This document shows positions 8,417-16,213 of a stretch of 64,000 nucleotides of DNA, piece after piece. The notes beneath the pieces are model-generated. The model was not told the DNA's origin, did not search any database, and worked only from the letters and a program-made list of their open reading frames with translations. Numbering within the stretch: position 1 is the stretch's first letter; the number at the start of each line of letters is the position of its first letter. The stretch comes from Acetobacterium sp. KB-1 (GTDB lineage Bacteria > Bacillota > Clostridia > Eubacteriales > Eubacteriaceae). Position numbers and translations under genes: made by a program. The DNA lies in NCBI RefSeq assembly GCF_003260995.1, contig NZ_CP030040.1, forward strand, positions 2,589,176 to 2,653,175, given 5' to 3'.

Positions 8417-9397
8417 TTAACAAATAATCTCAGCCAGTTCATCCACATTAATATTGTAGAAACCTTGTTTGATGTCACAGGCTTCAATGGCTTTTTTAAT
8501 GCTTTCCTTTTCGTAGGCCGTGCCAATCAGGGCATCACTGAGCACCGATATGTCCATGGTTCCAAAGAAATCACCATAAATATGACAGTCCATAATTTTG
8601 CCCTTGTTCACATCCAGTTTAAATTCCATTTTTCCACCATCAAAGCGGCCGGTTTTAGTGATGTTGAACTTCGGCGATTTTCCATAGTTCCATTCCCAGC
8701 TTTCAAATTTTTCTTTGGCAATGGCCTCGATCCGTTCCCGATCCGCCGCCGTCAGTTTATATTCTGCCGCCGAACCCTGCATAATGCTTTCAACCATCAG
8801 CTTTTTAAAGGTGTCGGTATCGATCGGTGTTGTCAAATGTTCTGAAATATTAGTGACCCGTTCCTTAACGGATTTGATACCCTTGGAAATAATTTTGTAA
8901 TCATCGACAGTCAGGCATTTGACCATCTGTTCAAAGTCGGTATTAAATAACAGCGATCCATGATGAAGGGTATAGCCGTTTAACATACACTGAGCGTTGC
9001 CAGAGAACTTTTTGCCGTGGATAACCAGATCATTCCGGCTATTGAATTCGGCCGGAACATCGAGTTTTTTAAGTCCATCTATCACTGGGCCAATGTACTT
9101 ATTGAAATCAATCGTTTCTGCCAGACCTCTGGTGATAAAACTGAACTGCCAGCCCCCCATGTCGGTGTAAATGGTACCGCCACCGGTGATGCGCCGCACC
9201 ACCTTGATGCCATTTTTTTTGGCAAAGTCTTCGTTAATTTCTTCGATGGTGTTCTGATACTTGCCAATCATCAGGGTTGGCTCGGTTCGCCAAAAGATAA
9301 AGATCTGCTCCTCGGGCAGCTGCTTTTCGGTAATCAGGTAGTATTCCAGGGCAAAATTAAAAAAAGGATCGGTGGAATTGTTTTCGATATAAATCAT
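8417..9397 (-). CDS. lplA: Lipoate--protein ligase A (first copy)
   Basis: This 326-residue enzyme activates free lipoate with ATP and transfers it to the lysine of lipoyl domains. The catalytic domain shows RRITGGGTIYTD near residue 73, KFSGNAQ near 130 and HHGSLLFN near 145. These are the RRxxGGGxVyHD, KisGsA and HHGTLL motifs of the family. The C-terminal accessory domain (about 240-326) contains WEWNYGKSPKF. The length is full. Its start codon overlaps the lipA stop codon by one base (TGATG), so it is translationally coupled as the last gene of the cassette. It is a paralogue of the ligase at 10531-11511 and both appear intact. Confidence 0.95.
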   Translation of the reverse strand: MIYIENNSTDPFFNFALEYYLITEKQLPEEQIFIFWRTEPTLMIGKYQNTIEEINEDFAKKNGIKVVRRITGGGTIYTDMGGWQFSFITRGLAETIDFNKYIGPVIDGLKKLDVPAEFNSRNDLVIHGKKFSGNAQCMLNGYTLHHGSLLFNTDFEQMVKCLTVDDYKIISKGIKSVKERVTNISEHLTTPIDTDTFKKLMVESIMQGSAAEYKLTAADRERIEAIAKEKFESWEWNYGKSPKFNITKTGRFDGGKMEFKLDVNKGKIMDCHIYGDFFGTMDISVLSDALIGTAYEKESIKKAIEACDIKQGFYNINVDELAEIIC

Positions 9398-10251
9398 CAG
9401 CTTTTTCCTCCTTCAAGTGCTTCTTCCGCCCGGTAGGAACTACGAACCAGGGGGCTACTGGCAATATAATGAAAGCCTTTGGCTTCGCCAATTTTTTTGT
9501 ACTCTTCAAATTTTTCCGGGGTCACATAAGCTTTGACTTTGATATGTTGTGGTGATGGTTGCAAATACTGGCCGATGGTGAAAATATCACAGCCGGCTTT
9601 CAGACTATCATCCATGACCTTAAAAACTTGTTCATCCGTCTCCCCCAGGCCGACCATAATCCCGGTTTTCGTTTTGATCTGGGGTGCCTTTGTCTTAACA
9701 TATAAAAGCACCTGCATCGATCGATCATAGTCCGCCTCCGGCCGGACCTCAGGATAAAATTCCCGGACGGTTTCGACATTATGATTAATCACATCGGGGT
9801 TGGCTGCTATGACAATGTCCAGGTGTTCCGAAACGCCTTGCAGGTCAGGGATCAGCACCTCAACGGTTACTCCCGGGTTTAACTTTCGCACGGCCTTAAT
9901 GGTATTGGCAAAATGGCTGGCTCCGCCGTCTGCCAGATCATCCCGGGTGACACTGGTGATGACCACGTGCTTTAAATCCAATTCCTTGACGGCTTCAGCC
10001 AAATGCTGGGGTTCGTTTGGATCCACCGCTTCCACTACCCCGCTGCCGACATTACAAAAACGGCAGTGACGGGTACAAATGTTCCCCAGGATCATAAAGG
10101 TGGCCGTCCGTTTTTTATAACATTCACCCAGGTTGGGACAATTGGCTTCTTTACAAACTGTGTTCAGTTTTAACTTGGCCATCAGTCGGCTGACTTCTTC
10201 CACGGCTTCCTTATTATAGTTAACCTTTAACCATTCTGGTTTCTTTTCCAT
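9397..10251 (-). CDS. lipA: Lipoyl synthase
   Basis: LipA inserts two sulfur atoms into protein-bound octanoyl chains. Visible motifs are the auxiliary cluster CKEANCPNLGEC near residue 34, the radical SAM cluster CTRHCRFC near 60, and the C-terminal RSSYRAEE serine ligand motif. I set the start at the ATG at 10251 (MEKKPEW), which follows GAGGGC at short spacing. An upstream in-frame ATG at 10287 would overlap the lipoyl-domain gene and adds non-conserved residues. From 10251 the length is 284 residues, normal for the family. It is the third gene of a four-gene unit, between the lipoyl-domain gene and lplA. Confidence 0.95.
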   Translation of the reverse strand: MEKKPEWLKVNYNKEAVEEVSRLMAKLKLNTVCKEANCPNLGECYKKRTATFMILGNICTRHCRFCNVGSGVVEAVDPNEPQHLAEAVKELDLKHVVITSVTRDDLADGGASHFANTIKAVRKLNPGVTVEVLIPDLQGVSEHLDIVIAANPDVINHNVETVREFYPEVRPEADYDRSMQVLLYVKTKAPQIKTKTGIMVGLGETDEQVFKVMDDSLKAGCDIFTIGQYLQPSPQHIKVKAYVTPEKFEEYKKIGEAKGFHYIASSPLVRSSYRAEEALEGGKS

Positions 10252-10264
10252 TTTGCCCTCTTGA

Positions 10265-10504
10265 TCAATCACAGTTGATGACGGCAATCACATCATCCAC
10301 CTTGATTTCATCACCGGCTTCAAAAAATACTTCTTCCAAAACTCCGGATTCCATCGATTCGACCTCACTGACGACCTTTTCGGTTTCAATTTCGAAAAGT
10401 ACCTCACCCTTTTTTACCACATCTCCGGCTTCTTTGTTCCAGGCCGCCAGCACCCCGGTTTCCATTTGTTCGCTTAGTCTTGGCATTTGAATGTTTTTTT
10501 TCAT
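10265..10504 (-). CDS. Free-standing lipoyl-domain carrier protein
   Basis: The 79-residue product is a single biotinyl/lipoyl domain of the E2 type. The modified lysine is most likely Lys43 in the hairpin EIETEKVVSEVES, matching the ETDK motif of 2-oxoacid dehydrogenase E2 proteins rather than GcvH. No E2 catalytic or linker region follows, and no dehydrogenase genes are in the window. The start is ATG 10504, supported by AAGGAG seven bases upstream. An upstream in-frame start at 10555 would run into the preceding ligase gene. It is flanked by two lipoate ligases and lipoyl synthase, which points to it as their dedicated substrate. Confidence 0.88.
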   Translation of the reverse strand: MKKNIQMPRLSEQMETGVLAAWNKEAGDVVKKGEVLFEIETEKVVSEVESMESGVLEEVFFEAGDEIKVDDVIAVINCD

Positions 10505-10530
10505 CTTAATTTTCTCCTTGTATTTGTATT

Positions 10531-11511
10531 TTAAAGAAAACAATCCGTTAAGCAATCCACTCTTAGTTCGTTTTCTTTTGTAAACCCGATCCCCTCCAAT
10601 TGATGCAGAATTTCTCCATAACCATATTTGAGCCCAGTAAGCCTCTCGCTCAATTTGGCATTTACCAAACCATCGACGATCACTTCACACTTGGCAATGC
10701 AACCTTTATAAATTTCTAGCTTAACCGCAAGCTGTATTTCCTTCCCTTTTTTGTTTAGGATCGTGCAATCCTTTTCAAATGAGAACTTTGGTGATTGACC
10801 GTAATTCCATTCCCATTGGGCGTATTTTTCATTAACTAATGCCTCTACCGCCTCAATATCTTGTTTTGTTAAGCTTACCTTTTCAACACCATCCGGAAAT
10901 AAGGTTACCAGTAAGGTGTTTTTAAAGGTTTCCAGACTCATTGTTTGGTCGGTTAAGTGTTTTTTAATATTGGTCACATCACTTCTCACCGATTTTACGG
11001 ACTTGGATGTGATCTTTCCCGTGGTTGTCTTTAGTAAATTTTTTAATAAACTGAGATCCGAATCATATAGTAAGGTGCCATGATGGAGCACCCGTCCCTT
11101 TTTTACCGTCTGAGCCGACCCCGATATTTTTTGTTCGCCAATGGCAATATCGCTGGTACGACGCTTTCTGGCCGGAACCCCCATTTCATTGAGGGCCATA
11201 ATGACGGGGTTTAAAAACTGATCATAATCGGCAAAGACATCCCCTTGATTGGTAATAAATGAGTAGTTTAGATTGTTTGTATCATGAAATACCGTACCTC
11301 CTCCGGTGTTTCTTCTCGCTACTGGCACCCCTGCTTGTTCCACCGCTTTTAGATTGATTTCCTCAAAAATATTCTGATGTTTTCCCAGAACAATGCTGTT
11401 ATCATTTTTCCATAACAACAGATACTCGGTATCAAGATTGTTTTTAAACAAGTATTCTTCCATGGCGAGGTTAAAATAAACGTCTGTATTGATGCTGTCT
11501 AAAACCTTCAC
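10531..11511 (-). CDS. Lipoate--protein ligase A (second copy)
   Basis: This 326-residue paralogue of the ligase at 8417-9397 keeps the family motifs RRNTGGGTVFHDT near residue 66, KISGSAQT near 128 and LHHGTLLYD near 142. It also has the C-terminal domain with WEWNYGQSPKF. It starts with GTG at 11511, preceded by GAGAGGAG. It is the first gene of the lipoylation cassette and its stop lies 26 bases before the lipoyl-domain start. The two ligases clearly differ in sequence, so this is an old duplication. One may act on lipoate and the other on octanoate, or on different acceptor domains; the sequence does not decide. Confidence 0.93.
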   Translation of the reverse strand: MKVLDSINTDVYFNLAMEEYLFKNNLDTEYLLLWKNDNSIVLGKHQNIFEEINLKAVEQAGVPVARRNTGGGTVFHDTNNLNYSFITNQGDVFADYDQFLNPVIMALNEMGVPARKRRTSDIAIGEQKISGSAQTVKKGRVLHHGTLLYDSDLSLLKNLLKTTTGKITSKSVKSVRSDVTNIKKHLTDQTMSLETFKNTLLVTLFPDGVEKVSLTKQDIEAVEALVNEKYAQWEWNYGQSPKFSFEKDCTILNKKGKEIQLAVKLEIYKGCIAKCEVIVDGLVNAKLSERLTGLKYGYGEILHQLEGIGFTKENELRVDCLTDCFL

Positions 11512-11724
11512 AGGCGGTCTCCTCTCTGATGTATATCAACTTCATGCTTTTCGTTGTCTTGAAATATGACTTTAATTTTACCTGAGAACCGCTTTATCGT
11601 CTACTCTATTTTTAACACTTTTCCAATCTTTCAAAAAAACCATCCGTTCTTGTCGGTTTGATGGTCTAAAATAACAAGTAATTTCTCCCTCAATATGATA
11701 AAATAAAGCCACGGAGGAACTGAT

Positions 11725-12816
11725 ATGAAACAAAAACGTTTGCTTATTACAGCTTTTATTTTAAGCTTATTATTTATCTTCACAGGCTGTCAATTATTAT
11801 CTGGAACCCAAACCAGCTTTACCCCTCATGATTCATTGGTGGTTCACTATCTGGATGTGGGCCAGGGCGATGCCATTCTGCTGGTGGACAACAACGACAC
11901 CATGCTCATTGATGGCGGCAACCCGGAGTACGGCGAGGCGATCATTACCTATCTGACCGATCTGGGGATCACCCAACTCGACTATGTGGTGGCCACCCAT
12001 AACCACAATGACCATGCCGGTGGGTTAACCGATGTGGTGGCCAGACTGGATGTGGACAATCTATACCTGACCAATTCCGAGGAAAACAAAGCTTCCCGAA
12101 ACCTGACCGCTGAAGCAAAAAGTAAGAACATTCCTATTTCTACCCCCAGCCCGGGAACTACCCTGTCTTTTGGCAGCTCAACAATCAACTTTCTTGGACC
12201 CCTTAGTGTTCATGACGATGTTAACGATGATTCGCTTGTCATGAAAGTCACCCATGGTGCGCATCGTTTTCTATTTACCGGAGACATGGAAGAAGTGGCG
12301 GAAAAGGAACTTTTAGCCCAGAACCTGGATCTGGAGGCCGATGTCCTTAAAGTTGGTCATCATGGCAGCTATTCATCTACTGGCTATCTGTTTCTACGAA
12401 CGGTGAACCCCCGTTATTCGGTAATCTCCTGTGGATTAAACAACGACTACGGTCACCCGCACGAAGAAACCATGAGCCGTCTCAACGACGTCGGCTCCAC
12501 CATTTTTCGCATCGACCAACTGGGAACCATTATTGCCACCAGTGAGGGTGATCAACTGAGCTTTAATAAAACCGGGATTCCCCCAACCCAACCTTATCAG
12601 GAAGTGGACAACGGGCTCGCAGCTACCCCAGAAACACCGGCAAACACAGCCACTTTGGAAACGGCCGCCTATATTGGCAATAAAAACTCCAAGGTTTACC
12701 ATTTACCTGGCTGCTCCAGTTTACCAAAGGAATCCAATCGGATCTACTTAAACAATCTGGAAGAAGTTCATTCCCTGGGTCTGACTCCCTGTGGCGTCTG
12801 CAAGCCGCCAAGTTAA
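11725..12816 (+). CDS. ComEC/Rec2-like metallo-hydrolase lipoprotein
   Basis: The 363-residue protein has a signal peptide with a lipobox ending in FTGC (Cys22), so it is an exported lipoprotein. Residues about 38-285 are a metallo-beta-lactamase domain of the type fused to ComEC. It starts with LDVGQGDAILL, has the metal motif HNHNDH near residue 93, and later HHGSYSST and GHPHEE. The soluble lipoprotein form is common in Clostridia and is thought to hydrolyse nucleic acid outside the cell. The last 45 residues (VYHLPGC to CGVC) form a separate Cys-rich module like the Ada metal-binding fold. The ribosome binding site is GGAGGAACTGAT. It stands alone on the plus strand, followed by its own terminator. 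Confidence 0.88.
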   Translation: MKQKRLLITAFILSLLFIFTGCQLLSGTQTSFTPHDSLVVHYLDVGQGDAILLVDNNDTMLIDGGNPEYGEAIITYLTDLGITQLDYVVATHNHNDHAGGLTDVVARLDVDNLYLTNSEENKASRNLTAEAKSKNIPISTPSPGTTLSFGSSTINFLGPLSVHDDVNDDSLVMKVTHGAHRFLFTGDMEEVAEKELLAQNLDLEADVLKVGHHGSYSSTGYLFLRTVNPRYSVISCGLNNDYGHPHEETMSRLNDVGSTIFRIDQLGTIIATSEGDQLSFNKTGIPPTQPYQEVDNGLAATPETPANTATLETAAYIGNKNSKVYHLPGCSSLPKESNRIYLNNLEEVHSLGLTPCGVCKPPS

Positions 12817-12834
12817 AACAGTACGAAACGAATA

Positions 12835-12885
12835 AGGCCAATATTTAGCAATAATCGTCGCTGCTAAACACTGGCCTCTTTTTTT
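12835..12885 (+). terminator. Terminator of the metallo-hydrolase gene
   Basis: AGGCCA...TTTAGCA pairs with TGCTAAA...TGGCCT and is followed by CTTTTTTT. It begins 18 bases after the stop codon. The reverse strand lacks a U-tract. Confidence 0.88.
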
Positions 12886-12943
12886 GCTTTGATTTTTCAC
12901 TTCGTTTTTACGGTTCTTCTGTTTAATGTTGGACCGCTATTGA

Positions 12944-13681
12944 TTAACCCGTCACCACATCCCGCCGTTTTAGCCAGATGATGGCAAATAAACAAAGTCC
13001 AGCGGTGAATACAGCGCAGGCGATCAGAAAAGCAGCTTCGCCTACCAACATCGGTGCCGCCGGATCGTTGGCCCGCATGCCTAGGGTTATGAGCGCATAG
13101 GGAAAGTAAAGCCCATAACCTTTAGACAACAGTGCCAACCCGGCAACGCCACCCATCAGAGCAATCCCGACCGGTACCGCAAAGCTGCGAATCACCAGTG
13201 ATAGACAGAGCTGCAGGGCGCAAACGACCATGCCGCCCAACGCTCCAAACAACAGCCAGACTGGTAATTCCGGCGGGATCGGTCCCGAAAGCCCGGCCAG
13301 CAATCCGGAAATAATAAACAACAGTCCAATCCAGATCTGGGTCAAAATCACCATCAGCCAGCCCATTATCAGTTTAGCTAGAAACAACCGGGATATCGGA
13401 ACCGGGGTGGTCATTACCGCATTCCAATTGTGGTTGGCATGTTCCAGCCGCAACAGATAGGACGCGTAGATCCCAATCAATACCGGCAGGAAAAAGTAAC
13501 AGGCAAACAGGGTATGCTGAGTCCACAAGCTATACCACTGATTCTCCAGCATTCCCAGGTTGTTGAGATAATTAAAGGTACCCATAAAGGCCGGAATAAT
13601 GGGAATCAGTAAAAAAGCCAGCCACACCGGACTATGTCGCATCTTGATCATTTCTGCTTTTAAAACCCGTTTAAGCATCAT
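12944..13681 (-). CDS. ABC-2 permease, lantibiotic-immunity (LanG-like) subunit
   Basis: The 245-residue membrane protein has six predicted hydrophobic segments. The N-terminal signature of lantibiotic immunity permeases is present: RHSPVWLAFLLIPIIPA, then NQWYSLWTQHTLF, and SYLLRLEHANHNWN near residue 75. With the next permease and the ATPase it forms a three-part exporter of the LanFEG/CprABC type, which removes cationic antimicrobial peptides from the membrane. Its ATG directly follows the stop of the upstream permease gene. It is the last gene of the unit. There is no lantibiotic biosynthesis gene in the window, so resistance rather than self-immunity is the likely role. Confidence 0.88.
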   Translation of the reverse strand: MMLKRVLKAEMIKMRHSPVWLAFLLIPIIPAFMGTFNYLNNLGMLENQWYSLWTQHTLFACYFFLPVLIGIYASYLLRLEHANHNWNAVMTTPVPISRLFLAKLIMGWLMVILTQIWIGLLFIISGLLAGLSGPIPPELPVWLLFGALGGMVVCALQLCLSLVIRSFAVPVGIALMGGVAGLALLSKGYGLYFPYALITLGMRANDPAAPMLVGEAAFLIACAVFTAGLCLFAIIWLKRRDVVTG

Positions 13682-14434
13682 CTAGACCTCCCTTCTCACA
13701 AATAAAATCCGGCTGATACCGTAAATCAGCACAAAGAAAACCAAAATCAGGCCGAGCCCCGACCAATCCGTGCCCTTCCAGTAGAAATCTGCCACCCGGG
13801 TGACCTCATCCCAGTTCATGCCAACCTGCATCAGCACCCCATAATAGCTCCACAAAACCAGCTTTTGAAAACTCTGAGGTAAAAACATACTGAACAGACC
13901 GATAAAACCGCCAACGAGCCCCAGGGTCATCGGCACCATCTGATTGGCAACGAGCATCGATACCCCCTGTTGAAAAATATAAATGGTTAAGCTTACCACC
14001 AGAGTGAAAAACAGATAACTCGTCAAGGCCCCCCAGGGCACTGGGCCGCCAAAATGCAGGAAGAGACCCATACCAATCATGATAAGCAATTGTCCCAGGG
14101 CAGCCCCAAACATATAGACACTACCCCAGATAAACTTGGCCGCAAAGATCCGCTGGGCCGGAATAATGGTTTCCAGCAGCTTAAAGGTTTGGCCCTTATG
14201 CTCAACATCACTGAGGCGCGAAGCCACCACCGCCGCGATTACCGGCATGATGATGCAGTTGAGCATCGGAAACTGATAAAGAAAAAACATCCAGCCCTGA
14301 ACCAGGTCATTGGCGTCTTTATTCGAAATAGACCAGCCCGCCCAGAGCAGCTGAACAGCCATCATCACTGCCACCACCAGCCAAATCTTGCGACCCTTTG
14401 TTTTTAAGACCTCCATCCCAATTGCGGCACTCAT
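13682..14434 (-). CDS. ABC-2 permease, lantibiotic-immunity (LanE-like) subunit
   Basis: This 250-residue protein has six hydrophobic segments and the start MSAAIGMEVLKTKGRK typical of the second permease of LanFEG-type exporters. The pattern LSDVEHKGQTFKLL near residue 71 corresponds to the family motif between helices 2 and 3. Its start overlaps the ATPase stop by four bases (ATGA), and its stop abuts the next permease start, so the three subunits are translationally coupled. The role is membrane removal of antimicrobial peptides together with the neighbouring ATPase and permease. Substrate identity is not visible from sequence. Confidence 0.87.
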   Translation of the reverse strand: MSAAIGMEVLKTKGRKIWLVVAVMMAVQLLWAGWSISNKDANDLVQGWMFFLYQFPMLNCIIMPVIAAVVASRLSDVEHKGQTFKLLETIIPAQRIFAAKFIWGSVYMFGAALGQLLIMIGMGLFLHFGGPVPWGALTSYLFFTLVVSLTIYIFQQGVSMLVANQMVPMTLGLVGGFIGLFSMFLPQSFQKLVLWSYYGVLMQVGMNWDEVTRVADFYWKGTDWSGLGLILVFFVLIYGISRILFVRREV

Positions 14435-15345
14435 AAACTCACCGCCGTTCCGGTCAGCTCCAGGAAAATATCCTCCAGGCTCTTTTTGCGTTCTTCGATC
14501 CGGACCAGGCCAATATTATTTTGCCCCAGCGTCTTACTGATTTCGGCCATCATCGTGTCCTTTAACTGTGGGATAATCAGATAATCATCCTCGGCTTCCC
14601 AGGCCACGCCGTTTCGACTGAAAAATGATTTGGTCACCTCATTATTCATGGTTCGTACCGCTAGGTGCTGTTTGCTGTACTGATGCAGCTTGGTCAGGCT
14701 ATCCTGATAAACCAACTCCCCTTCCCGAATAATCCCTACCCGGGTGGCTAACTGATCAATTTCGCTTAGGAGGTGGCTGGAGACCACCACGGTCATACCA
14801 AATTTTTGTGGCAGCGACTGAATCAGTTCCCGCATTTCCGAAATCCCAGCCGGGTCCAACCCATTGGTTGGTTCATCCAAAATCAGCAGCTTGGGATACC
14901 CAAGCAACGCACTGGCCAGCCCCAGCCGCTGTTTCATCCCCAGCGAATACTGACTGACTTTTTTATTTTTCTGATTCTCCAACCGAACTATTTTTAAAAC
15001 TTCGGCAATGTTTTGTTTGGGTACCCCCCGCAGGGTTTGAAAGATCTGCAGATTTTCCTCGCCGGTTAGATGCCCATAATAACTGGGCGACTCAATCAGA
15101 GAGCCGACATTCTTAAGATTTTTCAGACGGTTTTTGCTGTTAACCCGCCTTCCAAAGACCGCGATCTCTCCTTCCGTAGGTTTCGCCAACCCCAAAATCA
15201 TCTTTAGCGTTGTCGATTTTCCAGCGCCGTTGGGCCCCAGAAAACCATAAATAGCGCCTTCCGGAACCGACAGATCAACATCTTTAACCCGATAAACATT
15301 TCCATATTGTTTGCTGAGACCCTCAGTCTCGATAATATTACTCAT
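14431..15345 (-). CDS. ABC exporter ATPase, lantibiotic-immunity (LanF-like) subunit
   Basis: The ATPase has Walker A GPNGAGKST near residue 37, the signature SLGMKQRLGLASALL near 134, Walker B LLILDEPTNGLDP, and the H-loop in VVSSHLLSEID. The C-terminal about 90 residues are the extension seen in BcrA/LanF proteins. The chosen start is ATG 15345, nine bases after AAGGAG. A GTG two codons upstream is also possible. It is the first gene of the exporter operon and is divergent from a two-component system about 150 bases away, an arrangement known from peptide-sensing resistance modules such as CprABC-CprKR of Clostridioides difficile. Confidence 0.92.
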   Translation of the reverse strand: MSNIIETEGLSKQYGNVYRVKDVDLSVPEGAIYGFLGPNGAGKSTTLKMILGLAKPTEGEIAVFGRRVNSKNRLKNLKNVGSLIESPSYYGHLTGEENLQIFQTLRGVPKQNIAEVLKIVRLENQKNKKVSQYSLGMKQRLGLASALLGYPKLLILDEPTNGLDPAGISEMRELIQSLPQKFGMTVVVSSHLLSEIDQLATRVGIIREGELVYQDSLTKLHQYSKQHLAVRTMNNEVTKSFFSRNGVAWEAEDDYLIIPQLKDTMMAEISKTLGQNNIGLVRIEERKKSLEDIFLELTGTAVSL

Positions 15346-15493
15346 AACCACGCACTCCTTCTTTTTTCGATACCTTTATGATAGCCGATGAACCTTACGG
15401 CGGGTTGTCCCCGGCCTTACTTTTACCTTAATTTTGATCGCTTATGCTAACACCAACAATTTTTTCGGGTATAATAACTTGGGGGTGATTCGA

Positions 15494-16213
15494 ATGAAAA
15501 CAATTTTCGAAGCAAAACTTCTGGTTGTGGATGACGAACCGGAAATTATCAATTTATTAAAAACAATCCTTCACCAGGCAGGCTTTGCTCAGATTATCAG
15601 TGCCGAAAACTGCCAGCAGGCGCGGGCGCTTTTTGCTTTAGAAAAGCCCGATGGGGTAATTTTTGATGTGACGCTGCCCGATGGCGACGGGTTTTCTCTG
15701 ATGCAGGAACTACGGCAGCAGTCAAATGTACCGATGCTGTTTTTGTCTGCCCGGGACGAGGATGAGAATCGGCTCCTGGGGCTGGGGTTGGGTGCCGATG
15801 ACTATATTACCAAACCCTTTCTGCCCCGGGAACTGGTGCTGCGTTTAAGCGGGATCTTGCGGCGGGTTTACCAGCCGCTGTTGACTCCGCCAAACCAGGA
15901 CGAAGTTCTGGTACTGGGGGCGGTGACCGTCAATTTTAAAAGCGGCATCGTTAAGACCGGTGATGGTGAAAAAAACCTCACCGCCAAAGAACATGCCCTG
16001 CTGAAAAAGCTTTGGGAAAACCAGGGCAATATCGTCACTGCTGACAGCCTCTGCCGCAGTGCCTGGGATGACGATCTCTACGGTTATGAAAATACCCTGA
16101 TGGTCCACATCCGACGGCTCCGGGAAAAAATCGAGGCGGACCCTTCCCAACCGCAATACCTGCTGACCATCCGGGGCATGGGCTATAAATTGGCCAAGGA
16201 AACCAAGCCATGA
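15494..16213 (+). CDS. OmpR-family response regulator
   Basis: The 239-residue regulator has a receiver domain with acidic residues in VVDDEPEI, the phosphoacceptor aspartate in GVIFDVTLPDGDG, and the lysine in DYITKPFLPREL. A winged-helix DNA-binding domain follows, with ENTLMVHIRRLREKIE and YLLTIRGMGYKL. I set the start at ATG 15494 (MKTIFEAK), preceded by GGGGGTGATTCGA. The upstream in-frame ATG at 15434 has no binding site and adds 20 unconserved residues. It overlaps the kinase gene by four bases and faces the exporter operon, which it probably controls. Confidence 0.93.
   Translation: MKTIFEAKLLVVDDEPEIINLLKTILHQAGFAQIISAENCQQARALFALEKPDGVIFDVTLPDGDGFSLMQELRQQSNVPMLFLSARDEDENRLLGLGLGADDYITKPFLPRELVLRLSGILRRVYQPLLTPPNQDEVLVLGAVTVNFKSGIVKTGDGEKNLTAKEHALLKKLWENQGNIVTADSLCRSAWDDDLYGYENTLMVHIRRLREKIEADPSQPQYLLTIRGMGYKLAKETKP

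Noticed and set aside
8344-8526. Small minus-strand frame overlapping the lplA 3' end
   Set aside because: It lies in another frame of lplA, runs through the terminator and has no ribosome binding site.
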